In this document: piece by piece, positions 44,307 through 54,404 of the stretch | Position numbering within the stretch: the stretch's first letter is position 1 | Layout: the number at the start of each line of letters is the position of its first letter | NCBI GenBank assembly: GCA_963794385.1 | Contig: CAWCDT010000010.1 | Coordinates: 186,001 to 250,000 of the forward strand | From: Gaiellasilicea sp963794385 | GTDB lineage: Bacteria; Actinomycetota; Thermoleophilia; Gaiellales; Gaiellaceae | Reading direction: 5' to 3' | Length of the DNA stretch: 64,000 nucleotides | Notes under the pieces: generated by a model | What the model saw: only the letters and a program-made list of their open reading frames with translations | Databases searched by the model: none | Told to the model about the DNA's origin: nothing | Translations under genes and position numbers: made by a program

Positions 44307-45079
44307 GCGTCCGGCTCGGCCGCATCAGCTACGTGAACATGGCGCCGGTCTTCCACCGGCTGAACGCGGACGTGGAGGAGGTCCAGGGCGTCCCGACCGA
44401 GCTGAACCGGCTGCTCATCGACGGCCGGCTCGACCTGGCGCCGATCTCGTCGATCGAGTACGCACGCCACGCCTCGGCGCTGCGGATCCTGCCGCGCATG
44501 TGCGTCTCGTCCGAGGGCGCCGTCGACTCGATCCAGCTCGTCTCGCGGATCCCGTTCCCCCAGATCCGCTCGATCGCGGTCACCGCCGAGAGCGCGACCT
44601 CTGTCGTCCTGGCGAAGGTGCTGCTGCCCCACGCGGCTCACGTCCCGCTCGAGCAGGAGGCTGACGCGAAGCTCCTGATCGGCGACGCGGCGCTCAGGAG
44701 CGCCTTCGAGGACCCGACGCCGCACTACGACCTCGGCCGGCTCTGGCTCGAGAAGACCGGGCTGCCGATGGTCTTCGCCGTCTGGGCCGCGCCCGAGCCT
44801 GTCGCGGAGGGTGTCGCCGAGCTCGAACATGCGCTCGTGGCGAGCGTGCGGCTCGCCCGCACCGAGCCCCAGGTGCTCGCGTACGAGGCGAGCGAGCGCT
44901 ACGGCTACCCGCCGGGCTACCTCGCGCGCTACTTCGAGAAGCTGCGCTACTCGTTCGGGCCGCGGGAGCGCGCCGGCTTCTACACGTTCCTCGAGATGGC
45001 GCGCGACGTCGGCCAGCTGGAGCACGTGCCCGAGCTGCGTTTCGTCAATCGCCGCGACCCCGACCCGGTGGGGGCATGA
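44303..45079 (+). CDS. mqnA: Chorismate dehydratase
   Basis: A 258-residue periplasmic-binding-protein-fold enzyme, MqnA, converting chorismate to 3-[(1-carboxyvinyl)oxy]benzoate at the start of the futalosine route. Family N-terminus RLGRISYVNMAPVFHRL; GVPTELNRLLIDGRLDLAPI then SSIEYARH; SIAVTAESATSVVLAKVLL; DAKLLIGDAALR and YDLGRLWLEKTGLPMVFAVW. ATG 44303 overlaps the VOC stop (ATGA). Its stop overlaps mqnC. Confidence 0.94.
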   Translation: MSVRLGRISYVNMAPVFHRLNADVEEVQGVPTELNRLLIDGRLDLAPISSIEYARHASALRILPRMCVSSEGAVDSIQLVSRIPFPQIRSIAVTAESATSVVLAKVLLPHAAHVPLEQEADAKLLIGDAALRSAFEDPTPHYDLGRLWLEKTGLPMVFAVWAAPEPVAEGVAELEHALVASVRLARTEPQVLAYEASERYGYPPGYLARYFEKLRYSFGPRERAGFYTFLEMARDVGQLEHVPELRFVNRRDPDPVGA

Positions 45080-46179
45080 CCGCCGTCGAGACCCGCACCG
45101 TGGACGAGGTGCTGGAGAAGGCGCTCGGCGGGGAGCGGATCTCGGACGACGAGGCCGTCGCCCTACTTCGCTCGCGCGAGCTCGTCCCGATCGGGCGCGT
45201 CGCCGACGAGCTTCGCAACCGCAAGGTCGACCCCGGCCGGATCACGTTCATCGTCGACCGCAACCTCAACTACACGAACATCTGCGTCACCGACTGCGAC
45301 TTCTGCGCCTTCTACCGCAGGCCAGGCGACCGCAGCGAGGGCTACCTGCTGCCGAAGCCCGTGATCTTCAAGAAGATCGAGGAGACCCTCGCGATCGGCG
45401 GCACCGGCGTGCTGATGCAGGGCGGCCATCATCCCGATCTCGGGATCGAGTACTACGAGGATCTCTTCAGCTCGATCAAGCAGCGCTATCCGATCCACCT
45501 GCACGCCCTCTCGCCGCCCGAGATCCAGCACATCGCGAGACGGTCGCGCCTGACCGTGTGGGAGACGCTGCAGCGGCTGCGCGACTCCGGCCTCGATTCC
45601 GTGCCCGGCGGCGGCGGCGAGATCCTGGTCGACCGCGTGCGACGCATCATCGCGCCGAAGAAGACCACGTCGTCGGAGTGGCTCGACGTGATGCGCCACG
45701 CGCACAAGCTGGGCATGTCGACGACGGCGACGATGATGTACGGCCACGTCGAGACCGTCGAGGAGCGGGTCGAGCACATGCGCCGCATCCGGGAGGTCCA
45801 GGACGAGACGCGTGGCTTCCGCGCCTTCATCTCCTGGACGTTCCAGCGCGACGGCAACCGTCTCGACGCCGCCGTGCCGGAAGAGAGCCGGCCGACGTCG
45901 TTCGACTACCTGCTCACCCAGGCTGTCTCGCGGATCTACCTCGACAACGTCGACCACATCCAGAGCTCGTGGGTGACGCAGGGCTTGAAGATCGGCCAGG
46001 TCGCGCTCGGCTTCGGCGCCGACGACATGGGCTCGGTCATGATCGAGGAGAACGTCGTCTCCGCCGCCGGCACGACCTACCGGACGTCGACGGAGGAGCT
46101 CGTGCACCTGATCCGCTCGCTCGGGAAGATCCCCGTCCAGCGCGACACGCTCTACCGCGACGTCAAGGTCTTCGCCTAG
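45076..46179 (+). CDS. mqnC: Cyclic dehypoxanthine futalosine synthase
   Basis: A 367-residue radical SAM enzyme that cyclises dehypoxanthine futalosine. The cluster motif is CVTDCDFCAFYRRPGDRSEG. Others: GTGVLMQGGHHPDLGIEYYE, LDSVPGGGGEILVDRVRRII and MMYGHVETVEERVEHMRRIR. Start at 45076 overlaps mqnA. Paralogous to mqnE, and both end with a similar IPVQRDTLY motif. Last gene of the quinone operon; 160 bases to the next gene hold nothing convincing. Confidence 0.95.
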   Translation: MTAVETRTVDEVLEKALGGERISDDEAVALLRSRELVPIGRVADELRNRKVDPGRITFIVDRNLNYTNICVTDCDFCAFYRRPGDRSEGYLLPKPVIFKKIEETLAIGGTGVLMQGGHHPDLGIEYYEDLFSSIKQRYPIHLHALSPPEIQHIARRSRLTVWETLQRLRDSGLDSVPGGGGEILVDRVRRIIAPKKTTSSEWLDVMRHAHKLGMSTTATMMYGHVETVEERVEHMRRIREVQDETRGFRAFISWTFQRDGNRLDAAVPEESRPTSFDYLLTQAVSRIYLDNVDHIQSSWVTQGLKIGQVALGFGADDMGSVMIEENVVSAAGTTYRTSTEELVHLIRSLGKIPVQRDTLYRDVKVFA

Positions 46180-46342
46180 CCAGCCCCGCGGGACTGTCGG
46201 GGCCAGGACCCTCGTGCCGGACGGACTGTTGGCGGACCCGTTCCGTTAGCGGATGCCCTGCCGGCGAAGCGTAGGTCGTCGACGCCGCGGGGACCTGTCG
46301 GCCGACCCCGTGTGGAGCCTTCCGCTAGCCTCGGTCGCGGTC

Positions 46343-48112
46343 GTGGTGCGTTCCTTCCTCATAGCAGGGCTGCTCGCCCTGGTCGTTGCGGCGCCCGCCG
46401 GCGCGAAGACGACGACCCTGATGCCCGGCGTCACGTACGAGCGCGGCGTTCAGTTCACGCCGCACGGGCCGGTGGCGCTTCACGTCGTCCGCGGGCCGCG
46501 CCCGACCGGGCTCTACGCGCTCCGCCCCGTGCTCTCGAACGAGTCGATCCAGGGCCTCGAGCGCGTGACGACGATGCAGCAGCGGCTCTCCTCGACCGCG
46601 ACGATGGTCGGGGTCAACGCCGACTTCTACGCCACCTCCGGGCGGCCGAGCGGCGTGCTGATGCGCGACGGCATCATCGACAGCCCGCCCTATGGTGATC
46701 GCTCGAGCGTCGGCATTGCCCCCGAGGGCGCACTCGACGTCCGGCGCGTCGAGTTCTTCGGCACCTGGCGCGGCCTCGGCCAGCGGCGGACGCTCAACGA
46801 CGTGAACCAGTCACCCGGCCCGAACGGGATCTCGCTCTTCACACCCAGCTACGGCACCGCCACGCCGGTGCAGGCCGGCACCGCCGAGGTCGTGCTCGTG
46901 CCCCTGCCTCCGACGACGCCGAACACCGACCTCGTCGGCCCCGTGACCGAGGTCCGCGGCGGCGGCGGCACGCCGATCCCGCCGGGCGGAGCGGTGCTCG
47001 TGGCGCGCGGCACGACGGCCCAGCGGCTCGTGGAAGAGTCGCCCGTCGGCACGAGCCTCACGCTGCGGCTCATCTTCCGCCCCGAGTGGACCGGCATCGC
47101 CCAGGCGGTGGGCGGCGGCCCGGTGCTGGTGCGCGACGGCAGCCCCGTCTTCCGCGCCAACGAAGCGTTCACCTCGAGCCAGCTCGCCCCGCGCCACCCC
47201 CGCACCGGCGTCGGCCAGCTCGCCGACGGCCGGATCGTGATGGTGGTCGCGGACGGCAGGAGGGCGGGGTACAGCGTCGGGATGACGAACTTCGAGCTCG
47301 CGCAGACGCTCGTTCGCCTCGGCGCGGTCACCGCCTCGGCGTTCGACGGCGGCGGCTCCTCCACGCTCGCGTTCGAAGGCACGCTCCTGAACCGACCCTC
47401 CGACCCGGGCGGCGAGCGCCCGGCCTCGACCTCGCTCCAGCTCATGTACTACGGCGCCTTCTCTCCGGCCGTGCTGCCGGTGATCTCGCCGAACGGCGAC
47501 GGCGCCGACGAGACGCAGCGGCCGCTCTCCTACAAGCTCGTGCGGCCGTCGACCGTGACGGCGACGCTCACTGCGCCCGGCGGCGCAGTGGCGTTCACGG
47601 AGACAGGGCTGAAGGAGCCCGGCAGCTACCCGGTCGCGTTTCCCCCTCTGCCGAGCGACCCGGCCGCGCAGCCCACGGCCCCTGCGGAGGGTCAGTGGCA
47701 GCTCGTCGTCGACTCGGTCGACGACCAGGGACAGAAGTCCCGGGCGATGCAGCGGTTCTCGGTCAACAACACGCTCGGGTTCACCGGCCTCTCCCGCCGC
47801 ACGCTCGTCGTGCGCCAGGGTGGCAAGCAGGTGATCGCCGCCGGCGTCACCCTGACGCGGCCGGCGCGCGTGGTGGTGTCGGTCGAGACCGCGGCGGGCG
47901 TCCGGATCGCGCCGATCGCCTTGCGCCAGGCTCCCGCGGGCCGGCTCCGCGTCGAATGGAAGGGCACCATCCGGCGCTCGTTCGTCTACGGCGGCCTCTA
48001 CAAGATCCGCTTCCGGGCGGTGAACGAGCTCGGCGCCGTGGAGCTGGCGACCAAGGCCTTCCGGGTCGTCCGCGCCGCGCCGGTGAAGAAGAAGCAGCCG
48101 AAGCGCCCGTAG
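46343..48112 (+). CDS. Secreted phosphodiester glycosidase (NAGPA/DUF2233) protein
   Basis: About 589 residues. A signal peptide follows GTG 46343 (RSFLIAGLLALVVAAPAGA). The NAGPA domain has MVGVNADFYATSGRPSGVLM, AVGGGPVLVRDGSPVF, TGVGQLADGRIVMVVADGR and AFDGGGSSTLAFEGTLLNRP. Then comes a FlgD-like Ig region starting VISPNGDGADETQRPLSYKL and a final beta-domain with a Lys-rich tail KKKQPKRP. NAGPA enzymes remove sugar-1-phosphodiester caps. This copy probably acts on envelope or exopolysaccharide phosphodiesters, consistent with polysaccharide genes just downstream. Confidence 0.82.
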   Translation: MVRSFLIAGLLALVVAAPAGAKTTTLMPGVTYERGVQFTPHGPVALHVVRGPRPTGLYALRPVLSNESIQGLERVTTMQQRLSSTATMVGVNADFYATSGRPSGVLMRDGIIDSPPYGDRSSVGIAPEGALDVRRVEFFGTWRGLGQRRTLNDVNQSPGPNGISLFTPSYGTATPVQAGTAEVVLVPLPPTTPNTDLVGPVTEVRGGGGTPIPPGGAVLVARGTTAQRLVEESPVGTSLTLRLIFRPEWTGIAQAVGGGPVLVRDGSPVFRANEAFTSSQLAPRHPRTGVGQLADGRIVMVVADGRRAGYSVGMTNFELAQTLVRLGAVTASAFDGGGSSTLAFEGTLLNRPSDPGGERPASTSLQLMYYGAFSPAVLPVISPNGDGADETQRPLSYKLVRPSTVTATLTAPGGAVAFTETGLKEPGSYPVAFPPLPSDPAAQPTAPAEGQWQLVVDSVDDQGQKSRAMQRFSVNNTLGFTGLSRRTLVVRQGGKQVIAAGVTLTRPARVVVSVETAAGVRIAPIALRQAPAGRLRVEWKGTIRRSFVYGGLYKIRFRAVNELGAVELATKAFRVVRAAPVKKKQPKRP

Positions 48113-48134
48113 GCCGCGCCGGTAACCTCCCCCG

Positions 48135-48818
48135 GTGCCGGTCGCCTCCATCCTCTCCGAGATCACGGAGCTCCTCACGACCGTGATCGGCGACTACGGC
48201 CTCTACGCCGTCTTCGCCCTGATGCTCGTCGACGCCGTGCTCCCCGCCGCGAGCGAGGCGGTGATGGTCTACGGGGGCGCCGTCGCGGCAGGCGCTTTCG
48301 CGGGTCAGGAGATCGTCCTCTTCGGGTCGACGCTCGAGCCCGGCTTCGAGGCCTATCTCGCCGTCGCGCTGGCGGGCACGCTCGGCTATCTGGTCGGCTC
48401 GCTCGGCGGCTGGTGGCTCGGCCTGCACGGAGGCCGACCTCTGCTCGAGCGTCACGGCCGCTGGCTCCACCTCAACGAGGCCAAGCTCGACCGCGCCGAG
48501 CGCTGGTTCGAGCGCTGGGAGGACTGGGCCGTCTTTCTCGGCCGGATCACGCCCGTCGTGCGCTCCTTCGTCTCGATCCCGGCCGGGGTCTTTCGCGTCC
48601 CACTCGCCCGCTACACGGTGCTGACGCTGATCGGCTCCGCGATCTGGTGCTTTGCGCTCGCAGGGGTCGGCTGGGCGCTCGGCTCCCAGTGGGAGGAGTT
48701 CCATCACGCATTCCGGTACGTCGACTACGTGATCATCGCGACGGTCGCCGCAGGGGCCGCCTTCGTCGCGTGGAAGCTGATCAGACGAGGCGGAAGAACC
48801 GCCGCCGACCCCCGATAG
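48135..48818 (+). CDS. DedA family membrane protein
   Basis: A 227-residue DedA/VTT-domain protein. Markers are LMLVDAVLPAASEAVMVYGG, ALAGTLGYLVGSLGGWWLGL, VFLGRITPVVRSFVSIPAGV and the C-terminal helix YVIIATVAAGAAFVAWKLI. The GRxxPxxRxFxSxPAG signature carries the conserved arginines. DedA proteins are linked to undecaprenyl-phosphate or phospholipid recycling across the membrane. GTG at 48135; the next gene begins 12 bases downstream. Confidence 0.9.
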   Translation: MPVASILSEITELLTTVIGDYGLYAVFALMLVDAVLPAASEAVMVYGGAVAAGAFAGQEIVLFGSTLEPGFEAYLAVALAGTLGYLVGSLGGWWLGLHGGRPLLERHGRWLHLNEAKLDRAERWFERWEDWAVFLGRITPVVRSFVSIPAGVFRVPLARYTVLTLIGSAIWCFALAGVGWALGSQWEEFHHAFRYVDYVIIATVAAGAAFVAWKLIRRGGRTAADPR

Positions 48819-48830
48819 ACTGGCCTGCCC

Positions 48831-49917
48831 GTGAAGATCGACCTCATCGACGTCAAGGCGCAGTACGCGCCGCTCGTGCCGGAACTGCGCGACGCGTTCG
48901 AGCGGGTGCTCGAGTCGGGCCGCTTCATCTTCGGGCCCGAGGTGCAGGCGTTCGAGGAGGAGGCCGCCGCGTTCCTCGGCGTCCCGCACGCGATCGGCGT
49001 CGCCAACGGCACGGACGCGCTCGTCCTCGCGCTCGAGGCGATGGGGATCGGGCGCGGCGACGAGGTGATCTGCCCGTCGTTCACCTTCTACGCGACCGCC
49101 GAGGCGATCGCGAGGGCCGGCGCGACACCGGTCTTCGCCGACATCGACCCCGTCACGCTCAACCTCGACCCCGAGGACGTCGCCCGGCGGATCACGCCAC
49201 GCACGAGGGCGATCATGCCCGTGCACCTCTTCGGGCGGCCCGCGCCGCTCGCGGAGCTGGCCGCGCTCGGGCTCCCGCTGATCGAGGACGCGGCCCAGGC
49301 GTTCGGCGCGGACGGGATCGCGACGACGGGCATCTGCTCCACGTTCAGCTTCTTCCCGACCAAGAACCTGTTCGCGCTCGGCGACGGCGGCCTCGTCGCC
49401 GCAATCGACGACGCGGTGGCCGAGCGGGTTCGCATGCTCCGCTTCCACGGCTCGCGCGACAAGCGGACGTTCGAGCTGATCGGGACGAACTCGCGGCTGG
49501 ACGCGCTCCAGGCCGCCTTCCTGCGCGTCTCGCTGCCGCATCTCACGGGCTGGAACGCCTCGCGGCGCGAGGGCGCGGCACGCTACGCCGAGCTCGGGCT
49601 CGGCGACGCCGTCGAGCTGCCCGGCAGACGACGCCGGCCACGTCTACCACATGTACGTCGTCCGCTCGCCCGAGCGCGACCGCATCGCCGCCGCGCTCGC
49701 GGAGCGCGAGATCGCCTCGGCCTCGTACTACACCACTCCGCTCCACCTCCAGCCCGCGCTGCGCCACCTGGGCTGGGAGGCGGGCTCGCTGCCGGAGACC
49801 GAGAAGGCGGCCGCGGAGAACCTCGCGCTGCCGCTCTGGGGTGGGATCGGAGCGGAGGTGCAGGAGCGCGTCGTCGCGGCGGTCCTGGACGCCGTCGCCG
49901 TCACGGCGGCGCGGTGA
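48831..49917 (+). CDS. DegT/DnrJ/EryC1 family sugar aminotransferase, one frame break
   Basis: A PLP enzyme of about 361 residues. FIFGPEVQAFEEEAAAFLGV, AIGVANGTDALVLALEAMGI, IEDAAQAFGAD and the PLP lysine in FSFFPTKNLFALGDGG are all in the first frame. A one-base shift near 49620 is followed by GHVYHMYVVRSPERDRIAAA, SASYYTTPLHLQPALRHLG and AENLALPLW. It transfers an amino group to a nucleotide-linked keto-sugar. GTG start at 48831; stop overlaps the next gene's GTG. Confidence 0.87.
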
Positions 49918-51795
49918 GGACTCCCATCAACCGGCACAGGCTGCCGCAGCTCGCGGCCGACCTCGCGATCGTCGTCGCCGCCTGGTTCCTGGCCTTCCGG
50001 CTCCGCTTCGACACCGCGCTGCCGGTCTACTACGAGCGGTATCTCTCCTGGGAGGTCCTGGGCCTCGTCGCCGCGATCAAGCTCTCGGTCTTCGCACTCT
50101 TTGGCTTCTACAACCGCTGGTGGCGCTACGTCTCGACCCGCGACATGTGGGGTGCCGCGCGGGGCGTCGCTCGCCGCGTCGCTCGTCACCTTCCTCGTCT
50201 TCGCCTTCGTCGACGTCCACGTCGTCGACGTGCCGCGCACGGTCTGGGTGATCGACGCGCTGCTCACCCTCGCGCTCGTCGCCGGCTCGCGCATGCTGGC
50301 GCGGACGATCCTCGAACGTCCGCAGAGCCGCTCGATCGTCGCCCGCGGCAAGGAGGTGATCGTCGTCGGGGCCGGCGACGCCGCGCAGTTGATCCTGAAG
50401 GAGATGCTGCGCACGCCTGCGCTCGGCTATACACCGATCGGGCTCGTCGACGACGACCCGCGCAAGAAGAACCTGCGCGTGCACGGGATCCGCGTGCTCG
50501 GTACGTCGGACGAGCTGCCGCACCTGCTGCGCGACCGGCGCCCGGACGAGCTCCTGATCGCGATCCCGTCAGCGTCCGGCCGCGACCGCCAGCGGATCGT
50601 CGACGTCGCCAACGCCGAGGGCGTCACCGTCAAGACCTTGCCTGGCCTGCACGAGCTGATCGCCGGCGATCTCGACCTCGCGAACCAGATCCGCCCGGTG
50701 CAGGTCGAGGACCTCCTCGGCCGCGAGCCGGTCGAGGTCGACCTGGACGCGATCGCCTCGTACGTCGAGGGGAAGACGGTGCTCGTCACCGGCGCCGGCG
50801 GCTCGATCGGCTCCGAGCTTTGCCGCCAGCTCGCGCGCGCGGAGCCGAGGCGGATCGTCATGGTCGACCAGGCCGAGAGCGCCCTCTTCGAAATCGAGCG
50901 GGAGCTCGTCGACGAGCGCCGCTTCCCGGCCTGCGTCCCGGTGCTCGCGGACGTGCGGGACCGGCCGCGGCTCGCCCAGGTCTTCGAGCGCTACAGCCCG
51001 GACGTCGTCTTCCACGCCGCCGCCTACAAGCATGTGCCGCTGATGGAGGCGAACCCGCTCGTGTCGGTCGCGAACAACGTGCTCGGCACGCGCGCAGTCG
51101 CCGACGCCGCGATCGCGCACGGCGTCGAGCGGTTCGTCCTCGTCTCGACCGACAAGGCCCTCAACCCGTACAGCGTCTACGGCCAGACGAAGACGCTCTG
51201 CGAGTGGATCGTCGGCTCGCACGGCGAGCGTGACGACGTGCCGACGAAGTTCGTCGCGGTCCGCTTCGGCAACGTGCTCAACTCCGCCGGCAGCGTCATC
51301 CCGCTCTTCCGGCGTCAGATCGAGCGGGGCGGGCCGGTGACCGTCACCGACCCCGAGATGACGCGCTTCTTCATGACGATCCCGGAGGCGGTCGCGCTCG
51401 TGATCCAGGCCGGCGCGATCGGTGGTCGCGGCCGCATCCTCGTTCTCGACATGGGCGAGCCGATCCGGATCCTCGACCTCGCGCGCAACATGATCCGCCT
51501 CTCGGGCAAGGAGCCCGAGCGCGACATCGCAATCACGTTCATCGGCGCACGGCCGGGCGAGAAGGTGCACGAGGAGCTCTTCGCCCCGGACGAGACCTGG
51601 AAGCCGACCACCCACCCGAAGATCGTCGCGCTCGACGTCTCGCCGGTCGACCGGGCGTGGCTCGAGGGCAGGCTCGACGAGCTAGCACGGCTTGTTGATG
51701 CGGGCGACACGCTGGAGCTCGTCGGCCAGCTGGCCGCGATCGTTCGCGAGCCGCAGCAGATCCCGGCCGAGATCCCGGCGACGCCCGCCTCCTAG
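49914..51795 (+). CDS. CapD/FlaA1-like nucleotide-sugar epimerase/dehydratase, one frame break
   Basis: A polysaccharide biosynthesis protein of about 626 residues. The N-terminal membrane region has ADLAIVVAAWFLAFRLRFDT and LVAAIKLSVFALFGFYNRWW; after a shift near 50160 it continues ASLAASLVTFLVFAFVD. A first Rossmann domain contains KEVIVVGAGDAAQLILKEML. The C-terminal SDR domain has VLVTGAGGSIGSELCRQLAR, VFHAAAYKHVPLMEANPLVS, FVLVSTDKALNPYSVYGQTK and ARPGEKVHEELF. It makes a modified UDP-sugar, likely the substrate for the upstream aminotransferase. GTG 49914 overlaps its stop. Confidence 0.9.
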
Positions 51796-51878
51796 CGCTC
51801 ACGTCGGCCGAGGATGGACGACGTGGCGTCCGCTGGATTAGGGTCCGACGCATCCACCTACGAACACGGGAGGGGATC

Positions 51879-53341
51879 ATGGCCACAAAGGCGGTCGATC
51901 GCCGTACGTTCCTCCAGCGGGTTGCGGTCGCGACAGGGGGCGCGGCGCTCTGGCCGTTCGCGGATGTCGTCGCAACCGCGGAGGCGTCGCGCGGGCGCAC
52001 GCTGATGCCTGTGCAGGACCTCCGTGACGGCAAGGTGCGCCTACACCTGCCCGAGGGCTTCGAGTATCGCTCGTTCCACGACACCGACGGCCCACCAATC
52101 ATCCTCGGTGACGGCACGGTCCTGCCCGGGCGGCACGACGGCATGGCGGCTATTCCGGGCCCGAGGGCAAGGTCTGGCTCGTGCGAAACCACGAGGTGAA
52201 CGGGCCCGCGCCGGCGTTCGGGCCGGGGGCGCCGTACGACTCGAACACGGCGGGCGGAACGACCACTTCGCTCGTGGACGGCCGCGGCAACGTCCACGAG
52301 TCGTTCACGAGCCTCAACGGCACGCAGATGAACTGCATGGGCGGCAGGATGCCCTGGGGCAGCTGGATCACGTGCGAGGAGACGATCAACGGTCCCGACG
52401 TCGGCCCGGACTTCACGGGCGCGCCGAACACGAGCCTGCAGCAGCCGCACGGGTACATCTTCGAGGTGCCGGCGGGCGGACAGTCGGATCGGCGGCCGAT
52501 CAGGAGCGCGGGCCGTTTCGCGCACGAGGCGGTCGCGTTCGACCCCGCGGGCGGGATCCTCTACCTGACCGAGGACAACTTCGGCTTCCCGTCGGGGTTT
52601 TACCGCTACATCCCGCCGGAGAACCCGATGGAGAGCGGCCGGCTGGCTGACGGGGGCCGGCTCCAGATGCTCGCGGTTGTCGGGATGCCGAACGCCGACC
52701 TGGCCGCGGCCCAGCGTAAGCGCACCACGTACGAGGTGACGTGGGTCGACATCGACCAGCCCGACGTCGTCTTCCCGTTCACGCCGGGCCAGCCCGCGCC
52801 GACGAGCAACAACGACGCGATCAACTTCGTCGGCAACCAGGGCCGTGCGCAGGGCGCCGCGTGGTTCTCGCGGATCGAAGGCTGCGTCTACGACCGCGGC
52901 ACCATCTTCTTCTGCTGCACGCAGGGCGGCGGCCCCGCCGAGGGGAGCTTCGGCCCGATCGCCGACGGCTTCGGCAACGGCAGTGGGCAGATCTGGGAGT
53001 ACCGCGTCCAACCGCAGACCCTGCAGCTGCTTTACGAGTCGCCGGGCGTGGAGGACCTCGACTTCCCGGACAACGTCACCGTCCGCGGAGGCCGAGGCAC
53101 GCTTGTTCTCTGCGAAGACAACACGGGCGACAACTTCCTGAGGGGCCTCAGCCGCGGCGGTCAGATCTTCGACATCGCCCTGAACCGGATGACCGTGAAC
53201 GCGACCGGCGCGCCGAGGTTCGGCGACGAGTTCGCCGGCGCGACGTTCAGCCCCGACGGCGAAACGCTGTTCGTCAACGTCCAGGCCTCCCGGGGGATCA
53301 CGTTCGCGATCTGGGGGCCCTGGCACAGGCTGGGCGTCTAG
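51879..53341 (+). CDS. PhoX/DUF839-like secreted protein with Tat signal, one frame break
   Basis: About 487 residues if joined. ATG at 51879 gives KAVDRRTFLQRVAVATGGAA, a twin-arginine signal. A shift near 52160 separates HLPEGFEYRSFHDTDGPP from GKVWLVRNHEVNGPAPAFGP. The rest follows the PhoX/DUF839 beta-propeller pattern: MNCMGGRMPWGSWITCEETI, FAHEAVAFDPAGGILYLTED, EGCVYDRGTIFFCCTQGG and LVLCEDNTGDNFLRGL. Members are metal-dependent phosphatases or uncharacterised. A strong hairpin follows at 53376. Confidence 0.85.
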
Positions 53342-54348
53342 CTAGGCCCAGCGAGCAGCAGCTCGAGCAGCACCCGAGGGTCCCGGCGAGTCCGCTCGCC
53401 GGGACCCTCGTCGCGTTTTCGCAGCTGGAGCTCGCCCGCGTCGCCGAGCGGATGCAGCCGCCCGCTCCTGATCAGCGTCTCGTCGACGCGCGCCGAGCCG
53501 GCCGGCGAACGTGGTGTAGACGGGCGTTCCGAGCGCGACCGCCTCGCGGTTCATCGTCCCGCCGGCGGAGACGACGAGGTCCGCGAGACGCGACGAGGCT
53601 CTGCGCGTCGACCGCTTCGTCCGGGCACGTCGAGCGAGGGGAGGCCGAGGCCGCGGATCGCCTGCCGCTGCTCGGCCGTGCGCGGAAGGACGACCGCGTG
53701 AACGGACTCGTCGCGGCCGAGCCGCTCGAGCACCTGCGCGAAGAGCGGGTTCCCGTGCCGGTGGTAGAGCGCCACGTCGGGCGGCGTGCGCACGACGACG
53801 AGCACCTTCCTCGGCTCGATCCCGTCGAGCACGCTCCGGTCCGGCTCGAAGTCGGCGAGGGAGTACTCCTCCTCGAGCCCTGGATACTGGACGAGCTTGG
53901 GCGGCCTGGCGCCGTAGCGGGCGAGCCGGTCCGCCGGGACTGCGTCAGGGAAGACAACGCGCGTGGCCGCGCGCAGCCCGAGGTGGTGCTGCAACGTGGC
54001 GAACTCGTAGTCGTGCGCGGTCGCGCTCGGGATGCCGAGGCTGCGTGCCGCCAGCATGACCTCGTGGGAGCCGTGCGCGAGCGCGACGTCGAAGCGCCGC
54101 GCCTTCGCGAAGCGGCGTAGCGCCGGTAAGCGCCTGGCCATTGCGCGCGCCTTCCCAAGCCGTCCGGCCCCGCCGTGCGCCGGCCCGACGACGTCGTGGG
54201 CGATCCCGTGCAGTCGCAGGAGGTCGAGCGTCTGAGCGAACTCGCGGGCCGTGACGACGACCTCGTGCCCGTCCGCCTCGAGCAGGCGGAGCAGCGGCCG
54301 GAAGAAGAGCACGTGCGGCGAGTTCGTGACATCGATCCAGACCCTCAT
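53338..54348 (-). CDS. DUF354 family glycosyltransferase-like protein, C-terminal frame breaks
   Basis: A GT-B-fold protein of about 335 residues in the DUF354 family. ATG at 54348: RVWIDVTNSPHVLFFRPLLR, EADGHEVVVTAREFAQTLDL, SATAHDYEFATLQHHLGLRA, RKVLVVVRTPPDVALYHRHG and AVVLPRTAEQRQAIRG. After 53600 the frame breaks; the family C-terminus appears as LVVSAGGTMNREAVALGTPV and YTTFAGRLGA only when frames are switched. The last 60 residues and the stop are uncertain. DUF354 proteins occur in polysaccharide clusters, as here. Convergent with the PhoX-like gene. Confidence 0.8.
53376..53409. terminator. Strong hairpin after the PhoX-like gene
   Basis: GAGGGTCCCGGCGAG (53376-53390) and CTCGCCGGGACCCTC (53395-53409) form a perfect 15-bp stem with a TCCG loop, followed by GTCGCGTTTTC. 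It fits a terminator for the rightward gene. It probably also lies inside the 3' coding end of the leftward DUF354 gene. Confidence 0.75.
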
Positions 54349-54404
54349 CGGATGCGCAGCGTACGCCCCGAACGTCGGCAGCGCCGACTACGATCTGCGG
54401 CTCC

